This document shows positions 32,534 through 42,739 of a stretch of 64,000 nt of DNA, one piece after another (position 1 is the stretch's first letter; every line of letters begins with the position of its first letter). The notes beneath the pieces were generated by a model. That model was given only the letters and a program-made list of their open reading frames with translations, was not told the DNA's origin and searched no databases. Both the position numbers and the translations under genes were made by a program. This DNA comes from Pollutimonas sp963712655 (GTDB taxonomy: Bacteria > Pseudomonadota > Gammaproteobacteria > Burkholderiales > Burkholderiaceae_B): positions 806,001 through 870,000 of the forward strand of contig CAVQIT010000009.1 of the NCBI GenBank assembly GCA_963712655.1, given 5' to 3'.

Positions 32534-34174
32534 ATGAGCGGAACGACGCACGAAGTGAGCAATCAGGTGCCCGAGCTGGGCGACTACAACTTGTATATTA
32601 GCGATATCGCGCTGCAAGAGGGCGTCAGGCGCGAAGGGGCGCAATGGCATGCCGAGTCGCTGGCGCATTATGGCGCCCGCCTGGGCTTGCGGGAAACCTT
32701 CGCGCTGGCGCACGATGTCAACCGCTACAAGCCCGAACTCGAAGCCTTCGACCGCCAAGGGCGCCGTGTGGACCGCATCCGTTTCCACCCCGGCTGGCAC
32801 CGCTTCATGCGCATGGCGTTTTTGCAGGGCATGCATTCCGGCGCCTGGTCCGCGCCCCGGACGGGAGCCCATGTGGCGCGCGCGGCCGCCTATCTTCTGC
32901 ATGGCCAGATCGAGGCGGGGTCTTTGTGCCCCACGACCATGACCGCGGCCGCCATACCGGTGCTCAGGCAAGAGCCTTGGTTCGATTCGGTGGCATCCCA
33001 TCTTTACTCCCTGCAATACGACGAGCGCGATGTTCCCTTGGCGAGCAAAACTTCCATGATGGTGGGCATGGGCATGACCGAAAAGCAGGGTGGCTCGGAT
33101 CTGCGCAGCAACACCACCCAGGCTACGCCTTTGGACACCGGCGGCCGCGGCGCGGCCTATCGCCTGGAGGGCCACAAGTGGTTTTTTTCTTCGCCGATGT
33201 CGGATGCCCATCTGGTTTTGGCGCGGCACGACGACGTATTCTCATGCTTTTATGTCCCTCGCTGGCTGGATGACGGCGGCAAGAACGCCGTGCTTATCCA
33301 ACGCATCAAGAACAAGCTGGGCAATAGCTCGAATGCCAGTGTCGAGGTCGAATTCGACAATGCGGTGGGCGTGCTGGTTGGGCAAGAGGGGCGCGGCGTT
33401 GCGACGCTGCTCGATATGGCCACTTATACCCGCCTCGACTGCGTACTGGGAAGCGCGGCGCTACTCAGGCAGGGCTTGGTCCAGGCCATGCATCATGCCC
33501 GGCACCGGATAGCCTTTGGACAAGCTTTGATTCGGCAGCCCCTGATGCAAAGCGTGCTGATGGACCTGGCGCTGGAAAGCGAAGCCGCCACGATATTGGC
33601 CTTGCGTCTGGCCCGCGCGTTCGATGATTCGGATGATCCCCTGGACCAGGCGTATCGCCGTATTTTGACGCCGGCGGCCAAGTTCTGGGTATGCAAGCGC
33701 ACTGTCGAGGCGATGGGCGAGTGCATGGAAGTCTGGGGCGGCAATGGCTATATCGAAGACGGCCCCATGGCCCGGCTGTACCGCGAGGCGCCCGTCAATT
33801 CCATATGGGAAGGTTCGGGCAATGTCATGTGCCTGGACGTATTGCGGGCCTTGCGGCGTCATCCCGACCTGGCCCATGCCCTGTATGCGGCCCTGGAGCA
33901 GGATTGCGCCGACGAGCCCTTGCTGAAACCGCGCGCGCAAAGCTTGCTCGCCTTGCTGGACTCCGCCGTTCCCACGCTGGAGTCCGCCGGACGCTATGTC
34001 GCCCAGGAATTGGTGTTGCTGGTGCAGGCCGGTTTATTGCGGCGGCATGCGCCGCCGGTTCTGGCCGACGCCTTCGTGCAAAGCCGTTTCGGGGGTGCAG
34101 GCGGACGGGTGTACGGGGTAAGCATTGCCCCTTCCGCTCTGCATAGCGTGCTTGACCGCGCCTGGCCGGAATAA
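32534..34174 (+). CDS. aidB: AidB-type acyl-CoA dehydrogenase homologue
   Basis: 546 residues with AGGAGG before the ATG. Sequence along the whole length follows E. coli AidB: the N-terminal VPELGDYNLYISD, the RFHPGWHRFMR segment, QIEAGSLCPTTMTAAAIPVL, and MTEKQGGSDLRSNTT at the flavin site, then the extended C-terminal DNA-binding domain. AidB is a DNA-binding flavoprotein of the adaptive response to alkylation damage. No Ada/AlkB gene is in the window. Possibly co-transcribed with corA. Confidence 0.9.
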   Translation: MSGTTHEVSNQVPELGDYNLYISDIALQEGVRREGAQWHAESLAHYGARLGLRETFALAHDVNRYKPELEAFDRQGRRVDRIRFHPGWHRFMRMAFLQGMHSGAWSAPRTGAHVARAAAYLLHGQIEAGSLCPTTMTAAAIPVLRQEPWFDSVASHLYSLQYDERDVPLASKTSMMVGMGMTEKQGGSDLRSNTTQATPLDTGGRGAAYRLEGHKWFFSSPMSDAHLVLARHDDVFSCFYVPRWLDDGGKNAVLIQRIKNKLGNSSNASVEVEFDNAVGVLVGQEGRGVATLLDMATYTRLDCVLGSAALLRQGLVQAMHHARHRIAFGQALIRQPLMQSVLMDLALESEAATILALRLARAFDDSDDPLDQAYRRILTPAAKFWVCKRTVEAMGECMEVWGGNGYIEDGPMARLYREAPVNSIWEGSGNVMCLDVLRALRRHPDLAHALYAALEQDCADEPLLKPRAQSLLALLDSAVPTLESAGRYVAQELVLLVQAGLLRRHAPPVLADAFVQSRFGGAGGRVYGVSIAPSALHSVLDRAWPE

Positions 34175-34387
34175 ATGCAGCGGCGCGGCCTGCGGTTTGC
34201 CGCGATAGTGATTAAACGTCTATCGCGCGCGGCGCCTAGCCCATATAATTCCTGAGCCTGGCGGGTGTTGGCAAGTTGGCTCGGCACGGTGCCGATCCGG
34301 CCGGCCTGTCAAGCGCGGACATATTATTTCGGGGGCGGAGTGAACGGTATTTTGAATGTAGTGTTGCGCAGGCTGGTGGCCGCCTTG

Positions 34388-34978
34388 ATGGCCAGGCCCT
34401 GGTCCAGGTTGCTGACGCTGGGCGCGGCGGTTGTCTTGCTCGGGCTGGGTTCGTTTTCAGCGTTGAAGCCCGCCGCTTCCGCCCGGCCGGCGCATACCGG
34501 TTCATCGTCGGCCGCGGGCTATGCGCTTGCCGGCCGCGTGGTCCGTGTGGCCGATGGCGATACCTTTACGCTGCTGGTCAACGGCAAGCAGCAACGGGTG
34601 CGCATGGCCAGCATCGATGCTCCCGAAGTCACCAAGGACAGCAAGCGGCCTGGCCAGGCGCAGGCCCAGGCGTCCAAAGCTTCCCTGGCCGGCCTGATTG
34701 CCGGAAAAACCATTACGCTCAATTGCTATGAACGCGATCGCTACGATCGCAATGTGTGCGATGTGCCGCTCGATGGCGGCGCGACGGCCAACCAGAAGCA
34801 AGTGGCGTCGGGCATGGCCTGGGCCAATATGGAAGGCCGCGGCAAATTCATGCGCGATCCCAAACTGCCTGCGCTCGAACAACAGGCCAGGCGCGCCGGC
34901 ATGGGAATCTGGCAGCAGCCCGATCCGGTCAGCCCTTGGACGTGGCGCTATCAATGCTGGCAGCAACAGCGGTGCTAG
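34388..34978 (+). CDS. Thermonuclease-family (SNase) exported nuclease
   Basis: 196 residues from the ATG at 34388; a GTG at 34340 is a possible earlier start. The N-terminal hydrophobic segment (SRLLTLGAAVVLLGLGSF) looks like a signal peptide or anchor. The SNase domain shows VADGDTFTLLV, RMASIDAPE (catalytic Arg and Ca-binding Asp) and ERDRYDRNVC, with the final Arg/Glu in the core. It cleaves DNA/RNA phosphodiesters if active. Its last 25 bp overlap the start of the downstream receptor gene. Confidence 0.85.
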   Translation: MARPWSRLLTLGAAVVLLGLGSFSALKPAASARPAHTGSSSAAGYALAGRVVRVADGDTFTLLVNGKQQRVRMASIDAPEVTKDSKRPGQAQAQASKASLAGLIAGKTITLNCYERDRYDRNVCDVPLDGGATANQKQVASGMAWANMEGRGKFMRDPKLPALEQQARRAGMGIWQQPDPVSPWTWRYQCWQQQRC

Positions 34979-37196
34979 GCTGGCCCTGCGCACGCGCCGT
35001 CCCGGCGCTGATGCTCGTGCTTCTTGCGGGATGCTCGCCCAGTCCCGTCAACAGCCCTTACGCGCCACGCGATCAAGCCGAAAACACGTTGTACACGGCG
35101 TTTGCGCAGCGCTCGCCGAAATACCTCGATCCCGCCAAATCATATTCGGCCGATGAAACGCCGTTCACCTATTCCATATACGAACCTTTATACGGCTACG
35201 ATTATCTGGCCCGGCCTTACAAGCTGGTGCCCAAGACGGCGGTGTCCATCGACAGCCCCGCCTATTTCGACAAGGCCGGCCAGCGTTTGCGGCAAGACGT
35301 GCCGGGCGAGCAGGTGGCCATCAGCGTGTACGATATCCAGATCAAGCCCGGCATCAAGTTCCAGCCGCATCCCGCCCTGGCTCGCAACGCCGCGGGCCAA
35401 TACCGGTATTGGCCGCTGGCGCCGGGCGAACTCGATGACAAGTTCGGCATAGACAACTTTCCCGAGACGGGCACGCGCGAATTGCTCGCCGATGACTATG
35501 TCTACGCTTTGCGCCGTTTGGCCAGTCCCCGTGTCGCCTCGCCTATTTATAGCGTCATGGCCGAGCATATTGTCGGCATGCGCGAATATGGCGACCAACT
35601 GAAGCAACAAGAGCAGGCGCGGCGCGCATCGGCGGCGCCGGACGGCGAGCCGGCCTGGCTGGATTTGCGCCGGACGGGTTTCGACGGGGTTCAGGCATTG
35701 GGCCCGCATACCCTGCGCATCAAGGTAAAAGGCAAATATCCTCAGTTCAAATACTGGTTGGCCATGACATTTACCGCGCCCATTCCCTGGGAAGCCGATC
35801 GCTTTTATCATCAACCCGGCATGGCGCGGCATAATCTTTCATTGAATACCTGGCCGCTGGGTACCGGCCCTTATATGCTCGCCGCATCCATTCCGAACCG
35901 GCGCCATGTGTTGTCGCGCAATCCCAATTTCCGCGGCGAGCCCTATCCTTGCGAGGGCGAGCCCGGCGATGCGCAGGCGGGCTTGCTGGCCGATTGCGGC
36001 AAGCCCACGCCGTTCGTGGACAAGATCGTGTTCAGCTTGAAAAAGAAAGCGTGCCGCTGATGGGCAAATTCCTGCAAGGCTATTACGACATTCCACAAGC
36101 CGATCGGGGCGATTATGGCGTGGCCATGCGGGTTGCGGCCAGCGATTCCGCCGACAAGGCCTCGCTGTACCGCGACCATGGAATACAGTTGCGCAGTTCT
36201 ACCGAGGCGCAAGAATATTACCTGGGGTTCAATTGGCGCGATCCCTTGGTGGGGCAGGGCGATACCCCCGAGCGCCGTGAAAAGAACCGCAAGCTCAGGC
36301 AGGCGATAGCATTGCGTTCAACTGGGAGCAGTACGTTTCCATCTTCCAGAACGACGAGGCCCAGGTTGCCTACGGCCCTGTGCCGCCCGGCATACCGGGC
36401 TATCAGGATCTCCCGCAGGGCATCGACCGGCAGATATACGACGTGGACAATGGGCAAGCGTGCGCAGGTCGCTCGACGATGCGCGGCGGTTGTTGACGGA
36501 AGCCGGCTATCCGGGCGGCCGCAACGCCCGGACAGGCAAGCCCCTGATCCTGCATTTCGACTCATGGCCGGCGGCCTGGGCTCCAGCGCCATGCTCGACT
36601 GGATGCGGCGCCAACTGGCTTCCATCGATATTCAACTGGAGGTTCGCGCCACCGACTACAACCGCTTCCAGGACAAGATGCGCAGCGGCAGCGCGCAAAT
36701 GTTCATGTGGGGCTGGGTCGCCGATTACCCCGATCCCGAGAATTTTCTGTTCCTGCTGTATGGCCCCAATGCCAAGGCAACGAACGGCGGCGAGAATGCC
36801 TCCAACTATGAAAATCCGGAATTCGACCGTCTGTTCGAGCAAATGCGTTTCCTGGATGACGGTCCGCAAAAGGAAGCCCTGGTGCATAAAATGGTTGCCA
36901 TTGTCCAGCGCGATGCGCCTTGGCTGTTCGGCTATTTCCCCAAATCGGGCGGCGCCTACCAGGCCTGGGTGGGCAATGCCAAGCCAACGCAAATGGTGCG
37001 CAACACCTTGCAGTTCTATCGGATCGATGCCGCCTTGCGCGTCCAGAAAATCAAGGAATGGAATGCGCCGCTTTGGTGGCCCTTGTGGCTGCTGGCGGCC
37101 ATGCTGCGTCCTGGGCGGATATCTGGCCTGGCGCGTGGCCCGGCGCAAGGACCGCGCCACGGCGCTGGCCCTCGCAACCTGGCGGGGCTGCCATGA
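34954..37196 (+). pseudogene. Oligopeptide-type ABC substrate-binding lipoprotein (YejA-like), frameshifted
   Basis: The start MLAATAV overlaps the nuclease gene; a second Met at 35011 directly precedes the lipobox LLAGCS. The protein reads well in one frame to about 36038, then jumps frame at about 36038, 36309, 36453, 36561 and 37103. Each jump I could resolve needs one missing base. Between jumps the family sequence is excellent (LTEAGYPGG, MFMWGWVADYPDPENFLFLL, QFYRIDAALRVQK), with no clear in-frame stops in the correct frames. It is therefore either a very recent pseudogene or a low-quality stretch. Likely role: periplasmic receptor for peptides or peptide-nucleotide antibiotics. The end is placed at the TGA overlapping the next ATG. 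Confidence 0.75.
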
Positions 37197-38174
37197 CGCG
37201 CTACATCATCCGCCGCCTGCTGTATGGGGTGCTTGATACTGATAGGCGTGAACCTGCTGACTTTCGTACTGTTTTTCGCCGTCAACACGCCCGACGACAT
37301 GGCGCGCCTGTCGATCGGCGGACAGCGCGTCAGCCAGCAGGCCATCGAGAAATGGAAAATCGAGAGGGGCTACGACAAGCCTTTGTTTTTCAACCGCAGG
37401 CCGCCGGCACGGACGAATGGACCGATACCATTTTCTTTAACCGTTCGGTGCCGCTGTTGCGCTTCGATTTCGGCTTTTCCGACGGCGGGCCGCGACATCG
37501 GCCACGAAATCGGCCACGCGCATGGGGCCCAGCCTGGCGCTGGCCATGCCCACCTTCTTCCTGGGCCTGTTCGCCTGCGTGGCGTTCGCGCTGCTGCTGG
37601 TGTTCTTTCCGCGGCACCGCGCTGGATTTCTGGGGCGTGGTGCTGTGCGTGTCCTGCTGTCGATCTCCGGCTTGTTCTACATCATTGCCGGGCAATGGTG
37701 TTTTGCCAAGGTATGGCGCTGGTGCCATATTCGGGTTACGTCGGACGGCTTGGACAGCCTGGCGCTTCCTGGTAATGCCGGTGCTGGTGGCGGATCGTGT
37801 CGCGGCTGGGCGCCGAGTCGCGTTTCTATCGCACATTGTTCCTGGAAGAAATCGGCAAGGATTACGTGCGCACCGCGCGCGCCAAGGGCTTGTCCGAAAG
37901 GGTCGTGCTGTTTCGCCATATTTTGCGCAACGCCATGCTGCCCATACTGACGGGCACGATGTCGGCGATTCCATTGTTATTCATGGGCAGCCTGATGCCG
38001 GAGTCGTTTTTCGGTATTCCGGGCCTGGGCAGCTACACCATAGACGCCATCAACGCGCAAGATTTCTCCATCGTGCGCGCCATGGTGTTCCTGGGTGCTT
38101 CGCTGTATATCGTGGGGCTGATCCTGGCCGATATTTCTTATACGCTGGCCGATCCCCGCGTCCGGTTCGAATAG
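37193..38174 (+). pseudogene. ABC transporter permease (DppB/YejB-like), frameshifted
   Basis: Begins MTRYIIRRLLYG, the canonical opening of DppB/YejB permeases, and overlaps the receptor stop (ATGA). Frame changes are needed near 37235, 37400, 37480, 37620 and between 37650 and 37800. The C-terminal 125 residues from 37797 are clean, with the EAA loop EIGKDYVRTARAKGLSERVV and GLGSYTIDAINAQDF. The corrected protein would be about 325 residues. Partner of the following permease. Confidence 0.75.
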
Positions 38175-38177
38175 CCT

Positions 38178-39702
38178 ATGCCCAAAATCGTTTTCCTCTG
38201 GACTGAGTATCCTCGTCTTTTGCCTGGTGCTGGCGGTGCTGCTGTATGCGCTCCACGTGAGGCGCACGCCGACTTTGCATCGGCCTGGACAAGCGTGGCC
38301 AGGACGCCGTCGGCCATGTGCGCCGCCGTGGTGCTGGCCGGCTTCGTTTCGCTGGGCGTGCTGGACTCCATGCACTATCGTCCGCTGCTGCCGCCCGCCA
38401 AGGCCGCGGCGCCGGCCGATGCCGCTGAAGGTGGCGCCGGTGTCGCCGCCGTTATTAATCCGGCGCTAATGCCACCGGCGCCAATGCGGTGCCTGTTTAT
38501 TCACCGGTATTGCGCTCGGCCCTGGACGATTTATTGGCGCTGACCCAGTTGCCTTTGCGCGAAAATACCTATTCGGCGCCGCTTGGCTGTGCGGCAGTTC
38601 ACCAAAGAAACCATCATCGTGAATGGGCAAGGCGGTGCGCGACTATCCGCGCCTGCGAGCATGGCGGCCTGCATCTGCGACCCCGAGGCCGATGGCGGCA
38701 CGGATATCTGTCTGCGCCTGGCATGGCGGAACGCTGGCGCGCGCATGGCGATCTTGTCTGGCGTGGCCGGCCTGCTGGCCTTGCTGCACAGGCGCAAGGC
38801 CCCCGGGTTCAGATCCGCCTGGCTGGCATGGTGGCGGGGCCGCATCCGGCATCCCCTGGCGTCCCATGTGGCTTACATTCGCATAGGCCTTTTGCTGGCG
38901 TCCGTGGCGCTCGCCCTTGGCGGCAACTACCATGTACTGGGCACAGACCGGACCGGCAACGATGTGCTGTGGCAATGCCTGAAAAGCATGCGCACGGCCC
39001 TGGTAATAGGCAGCGCTGACCACCATGGCCATGCTGCCGCCCGCACTGGTTTTCGGCATTGCCGCGGGTTATTTCAAAGGCCGGGTCGATGATGTCATTC
39101 AGTACATTTACACCACGCTGACCTCCATACCGGGCGTGTTGCTGATTGCCGCCTGCGTGCTGATGATGCAGGTCTATATCGACAATAATCCCGACATGTT
39201 CGATACCGTCGCGGCGCGCGCCGATCTGCGCCTTTTCCTGCTTTGCCTCATATTGGGCCTGACCGGCTGGGCCGGCCTTTGCCGTTTGCTGCGGGCGGAA
39301 ACCCTGAAGCTGCGCGAACTTGAATACGTGCAGGCGGCGCGGGCCTTCGGCATAGGCCATTGGCGCATCATGCGGCGCCATTTGCTGCCCAATCTCATGC
39401 ACATTGTCCTGATCACCCTGGTGCTGGAGTTTTCCGGCCTGGTGTTGTATGAAGCGGTGCTGTCGTATCTGGGAATAGGCGTCGATCCCAGCACGCCGTC
39501 TTTCGGCACCATGATAGACATGGCGCGGCTGGAAATGTCGCGCGACCCGATGATCTGGTGGAATCTGCTGGGGGCCTTCCTGTTCTTGCTGGCGCTGGTG
39601 TTGTCGGCCAATATTTTCGCCGATGCGGTCCAGGACGCTTTCGATCCCCGCACGCGCCGCTTCAAGCCGCGCCGTCACGCAATCAAGGGCGCCGCATCAT
39701 GA
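38178..39702 (+). pseudogene. ABC transporter permease (DppC/YejE-like), frameshifted
   Basis: N-terminal half is broken by several frame changes (first near 38190, where AAAATCG appears to contain one extra A; others near 38265, 38470, 38590, 38650 and 39015). The last 225 residues from 39025 read cleanly with the EAA loop RELEYVQAARAFGIGHWRIM and SYLGIGVDPSTPSFG. The insertion between the first and second helices is long, as in YejE-type permeases. It ends overlapping the ATPase start (ATGA). Confidence 0.72.
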
Positions 39703-41441
39703 CGCAATTTTCGCCAGAGGCCGCGGGTTCCGGCTCCGCCTTGCGGGAACCCATGTTGTCCATCAGCAATCTGTCGGTGCAAATCGCCAGCGATGCGGGC
39801 GTGCAAGAGGCCGTAAAGGCATTGCGGCTCACCATCTCACGGGGGGAGACCTTCGCCCTGGTGGGAGAATCAGGCTGCGGCAAAAGCATGACGGCGCTGG
39901 CCTTGCTGCGCCTGTTGCCCGATGCGGGCCGGATTACCTCGGGCGAAATTCATCTTGGCCAGCTCGAGCTCAACGGCCTGTCGGAACAAGGCATGCGCAG
40001 GGTGCGCGGGGGGCAGGTCGGCATCATTTTCCAGGAACCCTCCACCAGCCTGAATCCTGTCATGACAATAGGCCAGCAGCTTATCGAAACGCTGCGCGCG
40101 CACACTTTGTATCGGCGCAAGGGCTTGGCGCAACGGGCCGCCTGGTGGCTCGAGCGTGTAGGCATACCGGAAGCAAGCAGGCGCATGCATGACTATCCCT
40201 TCCAGTTTTCCGGCGGACAGAAGCAGCGCATCATGATAGCCATAGCGCTCGCGGCCGAGCCCAGCTTGCTGATAGCCGACGAGCCCACGACGGCGCTGGA
40301 CGTCACGGTGCAGGCGCAAATACTGGATTTGCTGGCCGATATCCAGAAGGAAATGGGTCTGGCCATCATGTTGATTACCCATGATCTGGCGGTGGTCAAG
40401 AATGTGGCGGATTGCGTCGCCTTGATGCGCGCCGGCGAAATTGTGGCAACGCAGGATGCCGCCGCCTTCTTTGCGGCGCCCAATCACCCGTATGCGCGGC
40501 AGCTGCTCGCGGCCATACCTACTTTCGCCAAGCGCGGCCAGCCCTTGTCGGCCGCCGGACCGGATGCCTTGGGTTTCGATAGCTCTTTTGCGGCGTCAAG
40601 TCCGTCCACGGGGAACGATACGGCGCACAGGGTTCTTGCCGCCGCCGATCCGGTGCTGGTCGTAAAGGATTTGTCGGTTTCATACGCAGGCAAAAGCCAT
40701 ATCTGGAGGCGCGCCGCCCAAGCCCTGAAGATTGTGGACGGCGTGTCCTTCGATCTGCGTGCCGGCGAAACCTTGGCGCTGCTTGGGGAATCCGGTTGCG
40801 GCAAGACCACGACCGCCAAGGCGCTGTTGCGCCTTCTGGACAAACAGGCGGCGGTCGGCGGGCAGGCCCATCTTCATGGCGAAGACCTGTTGTCCGCGCG
40901 GGGGGCGCGTTTGCGCCAAATGCGCCAGGCAATACAAATAGTGTTCCAGGACCCTTATGCGTCGCTGGATCCACGCATGCTGGTCGGCGAAATACTGGAC
41001 GAAGGCATAGCCGCATTGCGGCCGGATCGTTCGAAAGCGGATCGCATGGCGCAGGCCGGCAGCCTGCTCGACCGGGTCGGCTTGCCCAAGAATACCTCGC
41101 GGCGCTACCCGCATGAGTTTTCCGGAGGGCAGCGCCAGCGTGTCGCGATCGCGCGCGCCTTGGCGGTGGAGCCCGCCGTACTGATTTGCGACGAGCCCAC
41201 CTCGGCGCTGGACGTATCGGTACAAGCTCAAATCCTGGATTTGCTGCGCGCCTTGCAATTGGAATTGAATATCGCCTATTTGTTCATTACGCATAATTTC
41301 GGCGTGGTCGAATATCTGTCCGACCGTATTGCCGTCATGCACCAGGGGAAAATAGTCGAATCGGGCGCGACCGGGTCTGTGCTTTCTTCGCCGCAACATA
41401 GCGAAACCCAAAGATTGCTTGCCGCCGTGCCTCGCTTGTAG
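39699..41441 (+). CDS. ABC transporter ATP-binding protein with two fused ATPase domains (YejF-like)
   Basis: 580 residues carrying both nucleotide-binding domains of a peptide transporter in one chain, as YejF/GsiA do. Domain 1 has Walker A GESGCGKSMT and signature FSGGQKQRIMIAIAL. Domain 2 has Walker A GESGCGKTTT, signature FSGGQRQRVAIARAL and Walker B LICDEPTSALDV. Each domain ends in an oligopeptide-transporter C-terminal extension. The gene is intact although the three upstream genes are frameshifted. It would power import of peptides or microcin C-like compounds; specificity is not determined. Confidence 0.92.
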   Translation: MTQFSPEAAGSGSALREPMLSISNLSVQIASDAGVQEAVKALRLTISRGETFALVGESGCGKSMTALALLRLLPDAGRITSGEIHLGQLELNGLSEQGMRRVRGGQVGIIFQEPSTSLNPVMTIGQQLIETLRAHTLYRRKGLAQRAAWWLERVGIPEASRRMHDYPFQFSGGQKQRIMIAIALAAEPSLLIADEPTTALDVTVQAQILDLLADIQKEMGLAIMLITHDLAVVKNVADCVALMRAGEIVATQDAAAFFAAPNHPYARQLLAAIPTFAKRGQPLSAAGPDALGFDSSFAASSPSTGNDTAHRVLAAADPVLVVKDLSVSYAGKSHIWRRAAQALKIVDGVSFDLRAGETLALLGESGCGKTTTAKALLRLLDKQAAVGGQAHLHGEDLLSARGARLRQMRQAIQIVFQDPYASLDPRMLVGEILDEGIAALRPDRSKADRMAQAGSLLDRVGLPKNTSRRYPHEFSGGQRQRVAIARALAVEPAVLICDEPTSALDVSVQAQILDLLRALQLELNIAYLFITHNFGVVEYLSDRIAVMHQGKIVESGATGSVLSSPQHSETQRLLAAVPRL

Positions 41442-41482
41442 CGCGGCGCGGCTTTATGGCCGGCGCCGCCGCAATGGCGGAC

Positions 41483-41501
41483 AGGCACTTATAATGTGCC
41501 T
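41483..41501. terminator. Possible hairpin terminator after the ABC operon
   Basis: AGGCAC-TTATAAT-GTGCCT forms a 6-bp stem with a 7-nt loop 42 bp beyond the ATPase stop, followed by TTGTCTT. Weak by itself, and it could equally overlap the promoter of the DUF1178 gene. Confidence 0.35.
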
Positions 41502-41567
41502 TGTCTTGCGTGAACCACGGGCGGCTTTTCGCCTTGTATTTGGCGCAAACGTCCTTATATTGGTGTC

Positions 41568-42050
41568 ATGTCATTAAAAGTCTTTGATCTTCAATGCGAC
41601 CAGGGCCATGTGTTCGAGGGCTGGTTCGCTTCGGCTGAAAACTATGAGTCGCAGCAGTCGCGCGGGCTCGTGAGCTGCCCAATATGCAATGGCAATCGCA
41701 TCGTAAAGAAGCTGTCGGCACCGCGGCTGAATCTGGGGCATGCGAAAGAGCCTGCCGCCGCGGCGCAGCCCGCTGCTTCGGCCGGCGCCGGCATGGCGGT
41801 CGCCGCGCCGGCGGCCGGGCAACTGGCGCAGCTCCAGGCAGAAATGTTGCGCCATATTCGCCAGATGGTGCGCAACACTGAAAACGTGGGCGCCAGGTTT
41901 GCCGAGGAAGCGCGCCGCATGCACGATGGCGCGGCGCAAGAGCGCGCGATTCGCGGAACGGCCACGCGTGAAGAAAGGGAAGAATTGGCCGAGGAAGGGA
42001 TAGCCGTAATGCCTATCCCGGAATTCCTGGACGACGATCGCTTGCAGTAA
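41568..42050 (+). CDS. DUF1178-family protein
   Basis: 160 residues beginning MSLKVFDLQCDQGHVFEGWF, with a zinc-ribbon-like pair of cysteine motifs (C10..H14 and C37-P-I-C40) and a helical Lys/Glu-rich C-terminus. It matches the DUF1178 family, widespread in alpha- and betaproteobacteria and of unknown function. The middle (residues about 62-85) is an Ala/Pro linker. Convergent with efp. Confidence 0.88.
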   Translation: MSLKVFDLQCDQGHVFEGWFASAENYESQQSRGLVSCPICNGNRIVKKLSAPRLNLGHAKEPAAAAQPAASAGAGMAVAAPAAGQLAQLQAEMLRHIRQMVRNTENVGARFAEEARRMHDGAAQERAIRGTATREEREELAEEGIAVMPIPEFLDDDRLQ

Positions 42051-42100
42051 GCACGTCGGTTACGGCAGGCGGCGCCAGATCGGGCCGCCTGCCGCAAGGC

Positions 42101-42658
42101 TTACATTACGCGGCTGCGGTATTCGCCAGTGCGTGTATCGATTTCGATTTTGTCGCCGATATTGCAGAACAGCGGCACATTGACGGTCATGTCGGTGTTG
42201 GTCTTGGCGGGCTTGAGCACCTTGCCCGAGGTATCGCCCTTGACGGCTGGTTCGGTGTAGATGATTTCGCGTACCACGATAGTGGGAAGCTCGACCGAAA
42301 TAGCGCGGCCGTCATAGAAAACGACCTGGACCTTCATGCCTTCTTCAAGGTAGTTCAGCGCGTCGCCCATGCTTTCGGATTCGACTTCGTGCTGGTTGTA
42401 CTCTTCGTCCATGAACACATACATGGGTTCGGCATAATAGGAATAGGTGCATTCCTTGTTCTCGAGCTGTACGACTTCGAATTTCTCGTCCGCTTTGGAC
42501 ACGGATTCGCTGCCGGATCCGGTTAGCAGGTTCTTGAACTTTAGCTTGACCACAGCCGAGTTGCGGCCTGATTTGTTGTATTCCGATTTCTGTACGACGA
42601 GTGCGTCGTTGCCTACTTTCACGACGTTGCCAACGCGCAATTCTTGTGCGGTTTTCAT
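42101..42658 (-). CDS. efp: Translation elongation factor P
   Basis: 185 residues from the ATG at 42658 (the upstream in-frame ATG belongs to the spacer). EF-P relieves ribosome stalling at polyproline. The domain I loop tip reads NKSGRNSAVV, placing Arg at position 32. That is the residue rhamnosylated by EarP in Pseudomonas and Neisseria, not the Lys34 of the EpmA pathway. The gene for the modifying enzyme lies immediately upstream on the same strand, which supports this assignment. Confidence 0.96.
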   Translation of the reverse strand: MKTAQELRVGNVVKVGNDALVVQKSEYNKSGRNSAVVKLKFKNLLTGSGSESVSKADEKFEVVQLENKECTYSYYAEPMYVFMDEEYNQHEVESESMGDALNYLEEGMKVQVVFYDGRAISVELPTIVVREIIYTEPAVKGDTSGKVLKPAKTNTDMTVNVPLFCNIGDKIEIDTRTGEYRSRVM

Positions 42659-42739
42659 ATATTTAAAAGACTCCGGGGTGTGATTGCTCCGCCAGATGCC
42701 ACTGCCGGGCCGGAGCATGAACTTACAAAACCCGCTATT

